This document shows, one piece after another, positions 1 through 11,919 of a stretch of 64,000 nucleotides of DNA. Source of the stretch: Prinsepia uniflora (Eukaryota > Streptophyta > Magnoliopsida > Rosales > Rosaceae); the NCBI GenBank assembly GCA_032719365.1, contig CM064863.1:69279583-69343582 (forward strand), read 5' to 3'. The translations under genes and the position numbers were made by a program. The notes beneath the pieces are model-generated. The model was not told where the DNA came from. It did no database searches and saw only the letters and a program-made list of their open reading frames with translations. Within the stretch, counting starts at the first letter, position 1; each line of letters begins with the position of its first letter.

Positions 1-2912
1 TAGGACGTCACGAATCCATAGGCAGGTGGCACGCCTGATTCCGACATCCGTGGAGGAAGTTGTGATGTTCGGAAGGTCGAGGGCATTATCGTAATTTTGA
101 TAACATAGGGGGAAAAGTTGACTTTTGGATAATCGGGTTTTGGTAGGTTGACCTAGGATGGTTAGATAGTTCTTGTCGTCCTGAGTTCGATGACAGGCGG
201 CACGTATTCATCGGACTTACGAGGCGAGAGTTACGGGTCTAGGAAGTTTCGGTAAAACCGTAAAAATGAGTAAAATAGGAGGGTATTTTGGTCATTGTGG
301 CACATTGGGATTTGTGCACAGAGGAAAGGAATGGACGGCTGGGATTTGGCCATGTGGGAGTGTGTGGAGTGGATGGTGACACATGGCATGTGTGTAGAGG
401 ATTCTGGTAGAATCCTGTGCATTCACGGCCCAAATAATTAGGGTGCACCCGTGTTATGCATTCTGGTGCTTCGACACACAGAGAGAAACAGAGGGAGGAA
501 ATTGAGAGAATTGGGAAGCTGGTTGTGGTGGCTGTTGAGTTTGTGAGTGTGTGAGGGAGATTAGAGAGTGGGAGAGAGCAGTTGAGATGGTTGGGAGGTG
601 AGAAATCATGGTGTGTGCGAGTGGGGAGCCACGGGAACCAGGGAGGAACTCAGGAGGAAAAACGGAGAAGATTGAGGGCTTGTGGTGGTGCGGTAGCCGT
701 GCACGGTGCAACGAAGATCGCGGTGGTGTCGTGAGGGCTGTGGGGAGTCGACCAGCCCCGGAGGAGCTCACGGCGGCAGCAGGAGGCAGGTAATTTCCTC
801 ATCCCCGTTTCGGTACTCTGTTTTCCGTTGAGGTTCAACGTGGAAGTCGTGACTCTGGGCTGAGAGTCGAGAGGATTGGAGGTTAGGGTAGTGATCAGGG
901 AGGTCCTAGGTGTCGATTAGGGTGGTCGCCGTGACGGGGCCGTACACGGCGGAGCTCAGTCGAAGAGGGGTCTCTTTTACCCTGTTTCGGCAGTGAACTT
1001 CGAACGGTAAGTCGTGACGATTGGGGTTGAGTCGAAGGTCTAGGAGAGTTGGTTTAGGTTCAGTGAGGTTCAGGGAAGAGTTTGGTGAAGCCACCGTGAA
1101 GGGTGGTGAGCTGGGTGGTCGGATCGTGAAACAGAGTTTTGGGGAGGTTTGATTTCGAGCTTGAGACGACGGGTAGGAGGCTGTGTCGAGGTGATTGGAG
1201 GATGGGGATGCTTAGAGTAAGGTTGGACGAAGCTTTAGGAGAAGAAAGGAGGTGTTTTAGTGCAGGTACGGCGGAGAACCGTTGACGCCGGTTCAAGCTG
1301 TAGCCTACTGTGTTGAACCGGGTCGACGTGAGGTTGAAGGTGCACTGTAGCTGGCGCGTGGGGCCACGCGCAGCCACTTTGGGCGGCGCGTGGAGCCGCG
1401 TGCGGCGGTTCTGGGAGAAACGGTCAACATCGTTTTTGGTCTAGGAGTTGTTGTGAGTTCAATGGAGTTGGTTTCGAGTCAATCGGAAGTCGTTTGAGTT
1501 GAGTTCCGCGAGGGTGAAAGTTTAGGGTCCCGGGTTCTTACGCTTAGGATTCGGGGATTTTTGAGGGAATTTAGGTGAACCTTCGTAGACGTACTAGTAA
1601 TGTAATTTGACGGTGTTTGACAGGATCGGGATTTCCCGAGGAAGCCGAGGAACGGGCTGGACGTTCAGGACGCGAGTAGGGCTCAGTACTGTGAGTGGAC
1701 CTTTTCCTTAAACTCGAGCATGCATAACTGTTTGTATATACGTATTTTATGGTTTTACTTATGAATCTATGTTTATTGAATATGAAGTGATGATTTTATG
1801 TGTGGCACGTTTTTCGAGAAAATGTTGGTTTCGAATTTTGATGACACATTTGGGGATTTTCACCGATAAAGGTCTTCTAATAATGATAAGTGGTTTTCAA
1901 TGGTTATAAGTGGATTTTGGGAACATGATTTCGATGATCAAAGGTTTCGATTTTAGAATCGGATTTCACTAATCGGAATTTGGTTTTAAGATTGGAAAGT
2001 GGACTCCGGATTTGGGTTCGGAATGACGGTTCTGGATGCCGGGAGAGCATCGAACCAGTGATTTCGGATTCGGGTTTGGATGAGGATTTGGTAAATGGTT
2101 TTCAAATGATTTTGAGATTGGATTTGCTGGATCTGGATATTGGGTTTAAAGACCCGGATATATGTGACGGGGGACCGGCCGGATTGGGTTTAAAGACCCG
2201 GATTGAGTTTAAAGACTCGGGAGTTTAAAGACTCGGATATATATATTGATTTTCCCCCGTAGGCCTTGAGTTTAAAGACTCGGGAGTTTAAAGACTCGGA
2301 TATGATTAAGGCCTGGATTGAGTTTAAAGACTCGGGAGTTTAAAGACTCGGATAGGTCCAGCAGGTTTGATCGAGAAAATGATGATTTGGTGGTTATGGT
2401 TTTGATACGGTTTCTGATACTCATGTTATGGTTTCTTATGATATTTTATAGTGTTTCTGTTTCTTATGATGTTTAAGAATGATTCTTTATAAATGTGTTC
2501 ATAACTGTTGGTTATGCATGTGGTTTCAAAACGGAGGGTTTAACTCGGTTTTCTTATAAAATGGTTTTTGAACTTTTGTACCTACTGGTCCACTCACATT
2601 TTCTGTTTTAAATTGCCCTCCAGGTTGTGGAGCTAGCGCGGGGTCTTGACGTCGAGGCAGAGTCTGAGGCATAGAAGTGACGTGAGAGTTCCCAGAATAG
2701 ATTAAAGGCTTCCGTGTGCGTGTAGTTATCGGTTTTATTTTCTTTGTATGTTCATACTATGTTCTGTAAATGCTACCTTCGGGACATTGTGTCTAGTTAC
2801 TCCTGCGTTTGACTGGATTTGACGTGAGTTTTACTTGAGTTTTGTGTCGAGGAGTCAGACGGGAGCGGGATTTACCTCGGGTTTCGGGGTGAAACCGGGG
2901 TGGGTCCTGACA
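1..2912 (+). mobile_element. Family A long LTR, 5' end cut by window edge
   Basis: Non-coding LTR, ending in GGGTGGGTCCTGACA at 2912. It aligns along its length with the complete family A LTR at 46959-49896; base 1 here corresponds to about base 190 of that copy, so roughly 190 bp lie outside the window. It contains the family's GAGTTTAAAGACTCGG minisatellite (about 2145-2355). The right flank TTTAT and the following sequence match the interior of a family B LTR (compare 8895 onwards), so this copy inserted into a family B LTR. Whether it is a solo LTR or the 3' LTR of a longer element cannot be told, because the left flank is missing. Short open frames inside it are not conserved with the other copies and I do not treat them as genes. 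Confidence 0.85.
2145..2356 (+). repeat. GAGTTTAAAGACTCGG minisatellite inside family A LTR
   Basis: Tandem and interspersed copies of a 16-17 bp unit (GAGTTTAAAGACTCGG, with a GGGTTTAAAGACCCGG variant). The same array is at about 49086-49316 and, inverted, at about 61775-61925, so it is a fixed part of the LTR family. Copy number differs slightly between the LTRs. Confidence 0.85.
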
Positions 2913-3021
2913 TTTATGCATTTGATGTTTTGAGGTTAAAATTGGTATGAATTATTGGGTGTCAGACGGGAGCAGGGCACGTCCCCTTGTGGTCCCTGTG
3001 GGATCGGGGCGGGTCCTGTCA
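2913..3021 (+). mobile_element. 3' end of a family B LTR
   Basis: These 109 bp match the last part of the complete family B LTR (8900-9008) almost base for base and end in the same GCGGGTCCTGTCA. The rest of this LTR lies upstream of the family A insertion and outside the window. Confidence 0.85.
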
Positions 3022-3720
3022 CAAACCGTCCTCCCAGCAACTTGTGGGAATCTCTCAGTCCCACTGTGATTCTATTTCCCGCAAACAGACCCAAAAACCA
3101 TTACAAAAACCTCTCGTTCTCTGCTCCATTCAATCCACCCTGCACACACTCAGTCCTCAATGCCACTAACATGTTAAACAACTCTCCCCAATGTCACTAA
3201 CCTGGTTAAACAATTCTCTGAACAGACAACCAAGTTTAAACAATTGCATAGCACTCCCACGGCTGTTTCAAATTGTGCCTTGGAAAATTACCATTTTGCC
3301 CTCCTTCACAAAATTACCAAAATGCCCTTCTCGTTCTAGAACCGTAACTCATCCGTCTGAGGTCCGTTTTCAGCATGCCGCCTGTCTACGGACTCAGGGC
3401 ATCGAGACCTATCTAACGGTCCTCGAATTGCGTAAAAAATAGTGGTCGAACAAAAAGTCAACAATTTCCTCCTTTTGACCTAATTACGAAAATGCCCTTG
3501 AGCTTCCGAACATCATAACTTCTTCCCTGATCGTTGGAATCGGACGTGCCACCTATCTATGGACTCATAACGTCCTGAACTACGTCACAGTCATCGGTCA
3601 ACGTCCGTTCGACCTACCAAGTAAAAAGTCAACAATTTGACCATACGATTCACAAGGGTAAAAACGTCATTTTAGTTATATTTTACAAATTTACATCCTT
3701 CGAATTTTCGGGGCGTTACA
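3022..3720 (-). mobile_element. Inverted 5' fragment of a family B-like LTR
   Basis: Read on the minus strand this starts TGTAACGCCCCGAAAATTCGA at 3720, the same type of start as the family B LTR at 6321. It carries, inverted, the two shared LTR modules (around 3355-3420 and 3500-3590). The portion nearest 3022 has drifted or belongs to another subfamily. No internal domain or primer-binding site is seen. Small open frames here are by-products of the repeat. Confidence 0.65.
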
Positions 3721-4033
3721 TAATATATAGAGCATAAGTATCATATTACAACTTTGAACACTAAATCCTACCCTATTACGATGACGAGCTATGCATGGTC
3801 TAACTTAAGGGCAAATAGTCATTTTACCCTAAAATTTCTATCCATTGTCTAACTTAAGGGAAAATAGTCATTAAATCCTACCCTATTACGATGACGAGCT
3901 ATGCATTAAAAAATAATCGTAGAAATCCAAACATTTATCTATCCAAACATTTTTGTAAAACTTCTAAGGGCAAATAGTCATTTTACCCTAAAATTTCCAA
4001 AATTACATTTTCTAATTTTTTCGAGCCGTTACA
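3721..4033. repeat. Short tandem duplication and inverted LTR end
   Basis: A block of about 110 bp containing CCTACCCTATTACGATGACG occurs twice (around 3765 and 3875), and an AAGGGCAAATAGTCATTTTACC-type string recurs around 3807, 3859 and 3966. The end at 4033 reads TGTAACGGCTCGAAAAAAT on the minus strand, like the 5' end of another LTR. This is probably a decayed LTR fragment. Confidence 0.45.
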
Positions 4034-5872
4034 GTACTAGACTCCTTAAAGATGCCGATCCAATATCCTTTGAACATTTTTAGCATGTAATGTGTCTCGA
4101 TGAGGGAGAGAGTTACATCGAGCCAAGTGGCACCAGTTTCCTCAAGTCATCATTGCTAAGGCGCTTGACCGAGTTGGTGAGTATTTCTCATCCTTCTTGC
4201 TATGGTAGCCAGAATGTCTTAAGTCATCACTTACTTTTCCAACAGAGTAGGCATATGGAATCTAGGAGGTTGTGTGCTATCGCCGACTCTTACATGAGTA
4301 TTCACCGCGTGATAATGCTCTAACACATCTTTCAAGCGTTCATGGGTTGATGGCATTAGGTGGTATTGGCTCCTTACTTTAAAAGTACAACTTTCTTTTC
4401 CATAATCACATAGTGACATGGTTTGGGACATTGTCCAGCAATGGATGTGCTCCTTGCAAAAGATCTTTGGAATGTTCCCTTGTCCTTCACAAGGTATGTT
4501 GCATCTCCCAGTAGGTCAGAATATTCCAAAATTACCCAAAAGTTTTTATAGGAGGTGTGATTGGACTTGGAACTGATTACTCAGTTATTCAACTTATTGT
4601 TCAAGTCAACTCAATGGCTGAACCTTGAGAGATCCTCACGTGGTGCATCCATTGTTGGGGTTCACGTTGCCAGTGAGATTGATGTGATGTGTCTTGCCTC
4701 CTAGGCACCCGAGTATGTGCTTGCGTGTCATGCAGGTTATCTAGATCCCTTCTTATGTCTCATGCAGGTTTTCTAGATCCCTTATTATGTCTACGTCAAT
4801 TGGAAGTTGATTTGGCATGTCTATCCTGCCAAAATCCTGTCCGTTTGCTGAAAAAATTGCAATAGTCTCTCTGTTGCAAATAGGGGGTTGCATATCGAAC
4901 ATTCCGAAGTTGATGGTGGGTACCCATTATAGAATTCTAGAAGACGCATGTATTGACACATGTCATGGCCCATGTGGGGACAAATACAATGGATTTTCCA
5001 GGATTTCAAAAAGTGGTTTGTTCACGATGGAAACTATAGCAACATAGGTGGTAGCCTTGGCGGACCACATTGATCATCGTATTCTGGCCATAGAAAGAAC
5101 ACCGGACAGTGAGCATTTAAAGAAGAATGGGATTTTTTAAAGAAAAAAATGGAGAGCACGCTTTAAGTATTTCTCAAATCGGCTATAATGAAAACGAGAG
5201 TTGTTGATGCAGAAATCGACTTGATGAGAAAAAGTCTTCATGATTCCTACACACAATGAACAAATCAAAGGGGTTATGGTTGAATCCCAGAAGGGGGTTT
5301 AACTAAGAACGCTCTAATGACTAAGTTAGATTTTGAGAGAATAAACTAACATAGTGTCTATTTGAATTATGAATTATCTTTATATTTGAGGCGAGGCTTA
5401 TTAATAGTGAAACTTTGAGGGTCATTGGAGGTCTGATTGGTTGAATATGATAGTGTTTAGCAGGTGATTCTATTGGAAAAAATCATTTATACTATTAACT
5501 AGATAAATAATCATAAATAACTCATGGGGAGATTATTTATAAGTGACATTGATCTTATTTAATAATACATTCATTGAGATTATATATTAAGTTAATATGA
5601 AGATCGTGATATATCGTCATTGATTATACTAAAAGTAAAATTGGATTATGAAATTATGGACCACGTGGCAGATACACAATTTTCGAACAATTTTATAGTT
5701 CCACACAGTATAAAGCCAATAGGTCCATGCAAGTTTAAATAGGTCCCGACACCAAATTTTTACGACATTTGTTATAAGTTGAACATCAATGCTTTCAGAT
5801 CTAATGATCATCCGTAGTTAATTACAATTATGTGTTGTGCTATTATGTTGGATGGAAATATGTATTAACTTT
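4034..5872. other. Intergenic, no recognisable gene
   Basis: AT-rich from about 5100 onwards. Short open frames occur on both strands around 4090-4430 and 4817-5047, but none exceeds 80 codons, they are interrupted by stops, and I recognise no domain. They may be remains of a decayed gene or element. No RNA gene is seen. Confidence 0.5.
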
Positions 5873-6074
5873 GGGAAATTGATGAAAATATGTGATTTGG
5901 AAAAAACTTATTTAAAAATAGAAGCCTTCAAAATATTTTTTACAAAACTACACACTATATATATGTCATAGTAACCACACCATCTTAAAGAAGAGAAGAG
6001 AAGACCATCTCCCACCATGTTTTTTTTTTCCTCTCAAATCTTGCTACCTAGGCATCTAACATATGGGAGAGCCC

Positions 6075-6200
6075 GCATCTTCTCATCGCTCTAAACTTCT
6101 CATCAATCTCAACTTCTCATCGATCCCATCTTCTCATCTTCTCATCGCTCTCATCTTCTCATCTTCTCATCGCTCTCATCTTCTCATCAATCTCGTTCTT
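6075..6200 (+). repeat. CTTCTCATC-type minisatellite in left inverted repeat
   Basis: Repeated variants of ATCTTCTCATCGCTCTC over about 125 bp. The complementary, shorter version (GAGAGTGATGAGAAGATGAG) lies near 9950-9980 in the right inverted repeat, so the left arm has expanded. Confidence 0.8.
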
Positions 6201-6320
6201 TATCAGCCACAATTACGAATTTGAACTAGTCATCATTCATCTTTTTATGCCTTTAATTTTTTTCTTAAACATTATTTTGAATGTTTTGTGCTTGTTGAAT
6301 TTGTTTAATTATGTGTTGGT

Positions 6321-9008
6321 GTAACACCCCGAAAATTCGAGGATTTTAATATTGTAATTTAATGTGTGAATTGACGCTTTTACCCTTGTGATTGGTGTGG
6401 CCAAATTGTTGACTTTTTGATTGGTGGGTTAAATGGACTTTAACCTATGACCGTGACGTAGTTCGGGATGTCACGAGTTCATAGACAGGTGGCACGTCCA
6501 ATCCGGACGATCAGGGAAAAAGTTACGACTATCGGAAGTTCAGGGGCATTACCGTAATTTGGACGTTAGGGGCGAAAATGTTGACTTTTCGTTTGACAAC
6601 TAATTTTCACGCAACTCAAGGACCGTTAGGTAGGTCTCGACGTCCTGAGTCCGTAGACAGGCGGCACGCCGAAATTGGACTTCGTACGAGGAAGTTATGG
6701 TCAGAAACGTGAAATCGGGAGGTTCGTGTCTCGGTTTTCGTGTCGAATATTTTATTCTGAAATTTCTGATTGGAGGACACCTGGTGAGTGACATGTCACT
6801 CACCCATTGGCTGGATTGGATCAAGCTCCACTAAGCATTTAAATAGGATTTAATCTGCTTTTGATCTCAGCCCTTCATCTCAAAACCCTCAGATTTCATC
6901 TCAACCCTTGATCTCATTTCTGAGATTCAATCTGGGCCGTCCATCATTTCCCTCCATTTCTATATATTTCCATACCCGACACCCACATGCTGCCATTTCG
7001 ATCATCACACCTGCGTGCACCTGACCCTTTGCTTCAGGCGTGGCTGGACTGAGCTGGTGAGGGCTGAGGCACGGCGGTGAATGGCGGCAGGCGGCGGCGA
7101 GGTGAGCGGTTTTAACCCGAAACGGTTTCAAAAACTCAGGAATTGGTAACTTGAATTCCAACATTTGGTTTTGGTTTTTATTTACCCTAATCAACTCTAG
7201 GGACTGTTAGGAACATTTTGGGCTCGAGTTCGTGACCGGAGATAGCCTGAACGGAGGACAAACGACAACGGGAGAACCAACCCTGTTCATCGAGGTAAGC
7301 CCTCGATCCTGTCTATGTTTTTCGATTTTGAGTCCATAGAACCCTTTCTGGGATTTAGACGAGCATCTAAGAACAAACTAGGACTAAAACGGTTGAGTAT
7401 TGAAGGAATGGTGACCGGGTCATGATCGCGGGTCTGATCGACCCGAGTTGCAGAAATACGGGTCAACCCGTCTGAGGACAGAGGTGATGACGTGGCACCC
7501 TTTCAGACTGTCAGGTGACGTGGACCAACCGTGAGCCGACACGTGTCACAAGTCAGTGCACAGTCAGCACTGACATGTCAGTGACGTGGACCAGTGTCGT
7601 GCTAACACGTGGCACATGTCAGATCTGACACGTGGCCTGACAGATCAGTGAGGTGGACTAATCGGGTGTTGACATGTGGCACCTGTCAGATGACATCATG
7701 CTGACGTCAGCAATGACGTCAGCGATGATGTCAGCAAGGACTATTCCTGCGTTGACCGACGCGTTGACTGGCGCGTGGGGGCGTGTGTGAACAGTACTTT
7801 TGGTGGGACCACCACCATTCTTTAGGTTTCGATGATCCAGATCCAATGGCGGTGGTTTCGGGTCGATCGGAGATCATTAAGTTGGTCAAAATGAGGTTTA
7901 TTGCCTTGGGAAGCGTGTCCGAGCGGCTTTTTCAGACCGGTTTCGGTCTAGGGTTTCATGGTTAAATGTTAGGGGTTTGTATTGACCTTTACGTATACTT
8001 TGGATATGACAGGGATTGTATAATTGTACCAGAACGAGGGTATATGTTCGGTTTGGGCCGTTTTCTTGAACCCTTGCGTGCATAAATGTTTTCTGGTTTA
8101 TTATACATATTCACATGCTAAAAACAAATAATGGTTTTGATGATATGAAAATTATGGTTATGGCACATTTCACGGTATTTGGGCTTGAGACCCGTCTGAA
8201 GAAATTTAATGATTGGTTCGGATTTTATCTATGTAAATATATGCTTTGCATGTGGATATCAATAAAATGTATTTGGTACTGCACTATATAGATTCATCCA
8301 TATGATACTGTCTCCTCCGGATGAGGTACCCCGGAGAGGTCACGGACGTCTAGAACGTCCAGCGTCTATGACGTTAAGCATCGGGGATGCTGTACCCGAA
8401 CGGGGTTCGGGGATTGAACTCGGAATTGAGACCCGAGTGGCACGCGTAGCCTTGTGATTGTGACCTTATTGGACGTCAGGGACGTCAGACATCAGGGATG
8501 TCGGATTGGAGTGTATAGTGCAGTGGCTAAAATTATACTTATGGTTTTATTACATGCCTTATGATTCATGTTATATGATTTATGGTTTTAAATGATGATG
8601 CATGCATGTTTGGAAAACGGTAGGGGTAAATTATATGTTTTACTTATCAAATGATTTTATAAACTTGAGTTTCGGTCCACTCACCCTTAATGTTTTGGTA
8701 ACCCCTCCAGGTCATGATACTGAGGTAGAGAAGGAACCTGAGGCTGAGGCATAGATCTACTTCTGCGTACCTGAACCCCTACTGGGTGGTTTACCCGCAG
8801 GTTTATGTTAGAGTCGTGCTCGCAACTTGTAATTTTGGATTTCATCCCTTTTCTGACATCTGTTTAATTCGGATTTGATGTATGACTTTAATTTGGTTAT
8901 TTATGCATTTGATGTTTTGAGGTTAAAATTGGTATGAATTATTGGATGTCAGACGGGAGCATGGCACGTCCCCTTGTGGTCCCTGTGGGATCGGGGCGGG
9001 TCCTGTCA
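6321..9008 (+). mobile_element. Family B solo LTR with 5-bp target duplication
   Basis: Starts TGTAACACCCCG and ends GCGGGTCCTGTCA (TG...CA). It is flanked by the perfect direct repeat GTTGG at 6316-6320 and 9009-9013. There is no internal region, so it is a solo LTR of 2688 bp left by LTR-LTR recombination. It carries two copies of the shared LTR module (about 6468-6540 and 6637-6700) and several 15-nt hairpins between 8342 and 8502. Sequence resumed after the right GTTGG continues the Mutator-like element, confirming the insertion. Confidence 0.93.
8342..8502 (+). repeat. Array of short hairpins in family B LTR
   Basis: Several 15-nt inverted repeats with a three-base loop: AGCATC-GGG-GATGCT (8377-8391), GACGTC-AGG-GACGTC (8472-8486), GACATC-AGG-GATGTC (8488-8502), plus less perfect ones at 8344-8360 and 8361-8375. 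A similar array is in the family D LTR (51587-51723). Confidence 0.7.
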
Positions 9009-9379
9009 GTTGGGCATTCAACAAATTAAAGAAAATACCTGACTGGGGAATAAGGAAGATGAATTTGCAACTTATCATTCTGATCGATCTCATTCTTCAT
9101 CAGCCATAACCATGAATTTGAACTAGTCATCCTTCATCTTTTTATGTCTCTAATTTTTTTCTTAATCATTATTTTGGGTGTTCTGTTCTTGTTGAATTTT
9201 TTTAATTATACGTTAGGCATTCAAAAAATTAAAGAAAATACTCAATTGGGGAATGAAGAAGATGAATTTGCAAGTCTGAGGCTGGGAAGATGATGCTAGG
9301 TTGAAGGATGTAGAAAAAAATTTCGAATATGCAACTTTGATATGAGATTAGATCTAATATGGGTTGAATGAAATTATCA

Positions 9380-9680
9380 AACTATGAGGATACTATCATA
9401 CTATAGGGACATTATTAGACTATCGAGACAATAAACATCTTTAGTTGATGAAAATTTCAAATTTAGAATGTAGTTGCTTGATGGACTATGATGACGCTAT
9501 ATGACTATGAGGACACTATCGGGCTATGAGGACACTATCAGACTATGAGGACACTCTCAGACCATGGGACACAAATGCAATTTTGAAGTTATCATCAACT
9601 AAGGTTGTTTACTATCTCTATAGTCTGATAGTGTCCCTATAGTCTAATAGTGTCCATATAGTCTGACAGCGTCCTTCAAT
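9380..9680. repeat. Inverted array of ACTATGAGGACACTAT units
   Basis: Left half has repeated GACTATGAGGACACTAT-type units (about 9385-9565); right half has the complementary units such as ATAGTCTGATAGTGTCC (about 9620-9675). This forms a loose palindrome at the centre of the Mutator-like element. Confidence 0.7.
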
Positions 9681-10389
9681 CCAGATTCTCATATCAAATA
9701 TCCATATTCGAAAATGGTTTCTATGGCCTTCAACCCAGCATCATCTTCCCAACCTCACACCTGTAAATTCATCTTACTCGCTCCACAATTGGTTATTTTT
9801 ATTTTATTTTTTTAATGCTCAATACATAATTAAACAAATTCAATAAGCACAAAACACCCAAACTAAAGATTAAGCAAAAATTAGAGACATTGAAAGATGA
9901 AGGATAACTTGTTAAAATGCGTGATTATGGCTAATGATGAACGAGAGTGATGAGAAGATGAGAGTGATGAGAAGATGATAGCTCTCCTAAATGTTTGGTG
10001 CCTAAGTAGCAAGATTTGGGAGAAAAAAATTCAAGTGATGGTGGGGGGGAGAGAGAGAGAGTGTGTTACTATAAGATATTTATAGTGTATAGCTTTGTAA
10101 AGAAATTTTGAAGACTTCTATTTTTGTATAAATTTTGACAAACCACCTATTTCCATCAATTTCTCAATAACTTAATTAGGTTCTATCTGTAAAACAGAAG
10201 CTTGGTTACTTAATGTCATGAAAAAATTATCATTACCTCAATTTTTGTGTGGTCCTATTATGTAAGTCTTCTTCGGAAAAAAAAAATGTACGAAATTCTA
10301 CCAAAAAATATCTTTTAATTCGGTACAAATTCATTAACATTAAAGAAATAATTTTGGCAGAGATCGAATACACACTCAACTATACATAT

Positions 10390-11351
10390 TAGGGCTGGGC
10401 ACATGGAACCAAACTATCGAAACCGTACCGTTTCAGATCAAACCATACCGAAAAAAAACCGAATAGTAAAACCGTTATATGATTGGTACGGTACCGAAAC
10501 CATACCGATATAATTCGGTACGGTTTCGGTATCGATATTTTAAAAAACCGTCCCGTATCGATACCGTACCGAATTAGAATTTTTTTTAATAATTAAATTT
10601 ATTTCTTATTGATTTATTAGGCCTTCTTCAAGAGTTGATATGACCATACATGTCTTAATTTAGTTTTTAAGAGTTGATATCTTCAACTTAGTGCAACTTC
10701 TTCAATACATATTTGAAAACTTAAGTCCTTCATAAATGTAAGTTTCCTTTTTCTTTAGTCTTTTACTATGCTAGAGGACTAAGATTCACTAATGAATATA
10801 AGCTTCTGGAGTCTGTCTTGTGCTAAATTAGTGTTAAAATTGTTAATTTATTGTTTTCTTTTCTCTATGCAATGTTGCCTTGCGCCCGTTGTATTATTAG
10901 ACACGGTTTGTCATTGATCTTTTGACTGTCTATGCTAATTAAAAACAAAATTACATGGAGGACTTCGAAGCTTCTACTTGAATGTCAGCTACTGAAAGAT
11001 TTTAATTAGCAAAGTCAACTAATTGATCTTTTGGATTGGACATGAAGTCTGTAATATTTATTTATATATGGTTTGCTTTTGATTTTTGATTAGGGAACCA
11101 AAAACAAAATTATTGAGAATCTAAGCTCACACTTAACCTTGCCTAAACCTAACCCTTGCTTTATAATCACAAACAAAATTTTGGCTCAAAACCGAAACCA
11201 TACCGAAACCGTACCAAACTTAATTGGTACGGTACGATCTGGTTTCACTTTCAAAATATTGAATACCGAACCGTACCGTACCGATTAAAATTAAATGATA
11301 TTGTTATGGTATCGATCAATTTTGTATCATACCGAACCGTGCCCACCCCTA
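10390..11351. mobile_element. hAT-type MITE with perfect 8-bp target duplication
   Basis: Ends are TAGGGCTGGGCAC (10390) and GTGCCCACCCCTA (ending 11351), imperfect terminal inverted repeats. Direct repeats ATACATAT flank it exactly at 10382-10389 and 11352-11359; an 8-bp duplication is the hAT hallmark. Both subterminal regions are rich in ACCGTACC/GGTACGGT motifs. At 962 bp, with no transposase, it must have been moved in trans. It lies about 560 bp upstream of the GT14 start codon, so it could influence that promoter. Short open frames near the right end are just the repeat read through. Confidence 0.92.
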
Positions 11352-11359
11352 ATACATAT

Positions 11360-11919
11360 GTCATTAGTCTACTGAAATTGATTTTCGCATCCCTCTTTTC
11401 TTCCATGTACTCTTTCTTTTTTTCTAGTTCTTTAATTGAATGAATCAAAACAAAGTTAATGGGCAAAAAGAGACGAAATGCATAACGAATAAAGAAGGGT
11501 GTAAAAAATCAATTTTTCCAACTACATACGTATCATTAATAATGCATTCTAATAGTAATAGTATTCCTCTTTGTTGTGTAATGAGAGGTTTCAACTTCAT
11601 ATTGATATTTATATCCATTTGACCCAAAAACAAAAAACCAATCCTTGTCCCTGTGTAGAAATTAAAAGAAAATGCAACCGTACATGTTAATATCATTCAG
11701 TAGAAGCCTATCGAATAGATACCGGAAATTCGGTAGCCGTAGATTGAAATAAAACCACGAACGAGACAACCGACAGGAAATTTCTAACCCAAAACAGAAG
11801 CAAAAAGGAAAACTTGACAACACGTAATCGAGAGCAAACCTGAACGTCATCATCAGCAATCAACCGCGCTCAGACACACACAGAGACTCTCACAGTGAGT
11901 CCAAAGAAGAAGAGAAGCA
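11360..11919 (+). promoter_or_regulatory. Upstream region and 5' leader of the GT14 gene
   Basis: 560 bp between the MITE's target duplication and the start codon at 11920. The last ~60 bp are rich in CACACAGAGACTCTCACAG-type sequence, typical of a plant 5' leader. I cannot place a TATA box with confidence. Confidence 0.35.

Larger units (their letters stand above)
5873..10165. mobile_element. Non-autonomous Mutator-like element with long inverted repeats
   Basis: The left end (GGGAAATTGATG at 5873) and the right end (CATCAATTTCTC, ending 10165) begin inverted repeats extending roughly 400 bp inwards, including the CTTCTCATC-rich stretch at the left and its complement at 9930-9985. Flanking 9-mers are ATTAACTTT (5864-5872) and AATAACTTA (10166-10174), 7 of 9 identical, as expected for an old Mutator-type 9-bp target duplication. 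A subterminal block is duplicated (around 6205-6330 plus 9009-9060, and again 9098-9270). No transposase frame is present. A solo LTR at 6321-9008 interrupts it; without that the element is about 1.6 kb. The family assignment is inference from end sequence and duplication length. Confidence 0.65.

Noticed and set aside
1..2228. Several open frames of 60-105 codons as genes
   Set aside because: They lie inside the family A LTR and are not preserved in the other two copies.
4090..5047. Possible gene from overlapping short frames on both strands
   Set aside because: All under 80 codons, interrupted, no recognisable domain and no convincing splice structure.
11156..11696. Overlapping small frames on both strands upstream of GT14
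   Set aside because: They read through the MITE's low-complexity ACCGTACC repeats or AT-rich spacer.
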